Made by a program: the position numbers and the translations under genes. Shown here piece by piece: positions 13,473 through 15,051 of a stretch of DNA of 15,051 nucleotides. Every line of letters starts with the position of its first letter. Within the stretch, counting starts at the first letter, position 1. The notes below the pieces were generated by a model that was given only the letters and a program-made list of their open reading frames with translations, ran no database searches and had not been told where the DNA came from. Location: positions 1-15,051 of the forward strand of contig JBCBJZ010000092.1 of the NCBI GenBank assembly GCA_038522635.1, read 5' to 3'. The DNA comes from JBCBJZ01 sp038522635. Lineage in GTDB: Bacteria; Pseudomonadota; Alphaproteobacteria; Rhizobiales; Hyphomicrobiaceae.

Positions 13473-13883
13473 ATGAGCGACACCACGCCTGTTGAAGCGC
13501 CTCCCCGTCGAACCGCACATGCTGCGCGCAGCGGCGCCGTCGCGATGGTGATCGCGGGGCTCGTGCTCGCGCTCACCAACTCCGACGCCTTGCGCAGCTA
13601 CGTCGGCGGGTTGCCGTCCTCGACGCTCACGGAAGAGGCGTTGCTGCTGGCCGAAGACTGGCACGCGCAAATGGAAACGCACGGGCTTGCTGTGCCGAAG
13701 GCGGAGCTGCGCGCACGCACGCAGGCCTTGCAGATCATGTCGTGGGAAGACGTCCGCGCGTTGCTCACGAAAGCTAGATCATCGGGCGATGATGGCGAGG
13801 TGACCGATGGTGATGGGGATGACGATGGCGGGGATCGCGACAATGACGTTGGCGACCCGGCGCGTACCCAAACCGCAAACTGA
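13473..13883 (+). CDS. Small single-pass membrane protein with Asp-rich C-terminal tail
   Basis: I do not recognise this 136-residue protein. It has a short N-terminal segment with PPRR, one hydrophobic helix at about 20-36 (GAVAMVIAGLVLALT), and a probably periplasmic region at 38-105 predicted helical with LTEEALLLAEDWHAQMETHG and WEDVRALLTKARS. The tail at 105-129 contains 10 Asp and many Gly in a DGDGDDDGGDRDND pattern. The pattern resembles calcium-binding Asp repeats, though no complete EF-hand is evident. The gene starts 19 bases after the MBOAT stop, so the two are almost certainly co-transcribed. This suggests an accessory subunit linking the MBOAT to its periplasmic partner. That role is inference. 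Confidence 0.72.
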   Translation: MSDTTPVEAPPRRTAHAARSGAVAMVIAGLVLALTNSDALRSYVGGLPSSTLTEEALLLAEDWHAQMETHGLAVPKAELRARTQALQIMSWEDVRALLTKARSSGDDGEVTDGDGDDDGGDRDNDVGDPARTQTAN

Positions 13884-14048
13884 TCAGCCCGAGTTCGATC
13901 CGGTGGCGGGGCACGCGCCGGCGATGTAAACACGCCTGCATCAATGCGGCCATTTCCGCGCGAACGCGCGCGTCTCATCGGGGGCGCCCGCGCCGCTCGC
14001 GCCCTTCGCGCCGCCACCGTTCCCTCATCCCCACGCAGGAGCAAGCGC
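13884..14048 (+). other. Short intergenic region before the oxoprolinase gene
   Basis: There is no gene in these 165 bases. They are very GC-rich and have several short GC self-complementary stretches, such as near 13980-14010, but no T-run that would mark a terminator. AGGAG at 14037-14041, 7 bases before ATG 14049, is a good ribosome site. Confidence 0.5.

Positions 14049-15051
<1,003 letters not shown>

Noticed and set aside
12509..13579. 356-codon open frame antisense to the MBOAT gene
   Set aside because: Charged, low-complexity product opposite a clear membrane protein; no ribosome site or motif.

Overview
The window is high-GC, gene-dense bacterial DNA, most likely from an alphaproteobacterium and probably Hyphomicrobiales/Rhizobiales-like. 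The grounds are a nitrogen-type PTS enzyme I (ptsP) directly downstream of aspartokinase (lysC), with ubiG nearby on the opposite strand, as is common in that order, and an intergenic palindromic repeat that opens with CTAGAG, of a style frequent in Rhizobiales. The species cannot be named from the sequence. I saw no rRNA, tRNA, CRISPR array, transposase, integrase or phage gene.

Layout. Minus strand, 66-3862: lysC then ptsP (amino-acid biosynthesis and PTS-Ntr regulation). Everything after that is on the plus strand. 4143-5509: a possible 29-codon leader ORF, a small secreted six-cysteine protein with an LprI/DUF1311-like motif, and a secreted Amidase_3-type peptidoglycan amidase. These lie between lysC and ubiG. 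5651-8294: ubiG (ubiquinone O-methyltransferase), an acyl-CoA dehydrogenase 25 bases downstream, and a YtoQ-family protein. 8612-13883: a periplasmic DUF459-type SGNH protein, a large SGNH lipoprotein resembling O-acetyl-peptidoglycan esterase Ape1, an MBOAT membrane O-acyltransferase, and a small one-pass membrane protein with an Asp-rich tail. 14049 to the end: the N-terminal third or so of a 5-oxoprolinase/hydantoinase-type ATPase, cut by the window edge.

How the genes may work together. The most interesting part is 8612-13883. An MBOAT protein that moves acetyl groups across the inner membrane, two exported SGNH proteins (one could transfer acetate, one could remove it) and a small membrane partner form a plausible complete O-acetylation/de-O-acetylation module for peptidoglycan or another envelope polysaccharide. 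About 3 kb away sit a predicted amidase and a protein with similarity to a lysozyme-inhibitor family, so several gene products here may act on the cell wall. The chemistry of each protein is supported by motifs. The shared substrate and the functional link are inference.

Non-coding structure. A 40-base element occurs in inverted orientation just after ptsP (1-40) and just after the SGNH lipoprotein gene (11405-11444), 38 of 40 bases identical. The second copy is followed by a further perfect hairpin. A 10-base C tract lies 36 bases upstream of the SGNH lipoprotein start, and a 9-base G tract lies inside the ubiG SAM-binding motif. The 530-base gap before the MBOAT gene holds the repeat element and a terminator-like hairpin but no credible gene.
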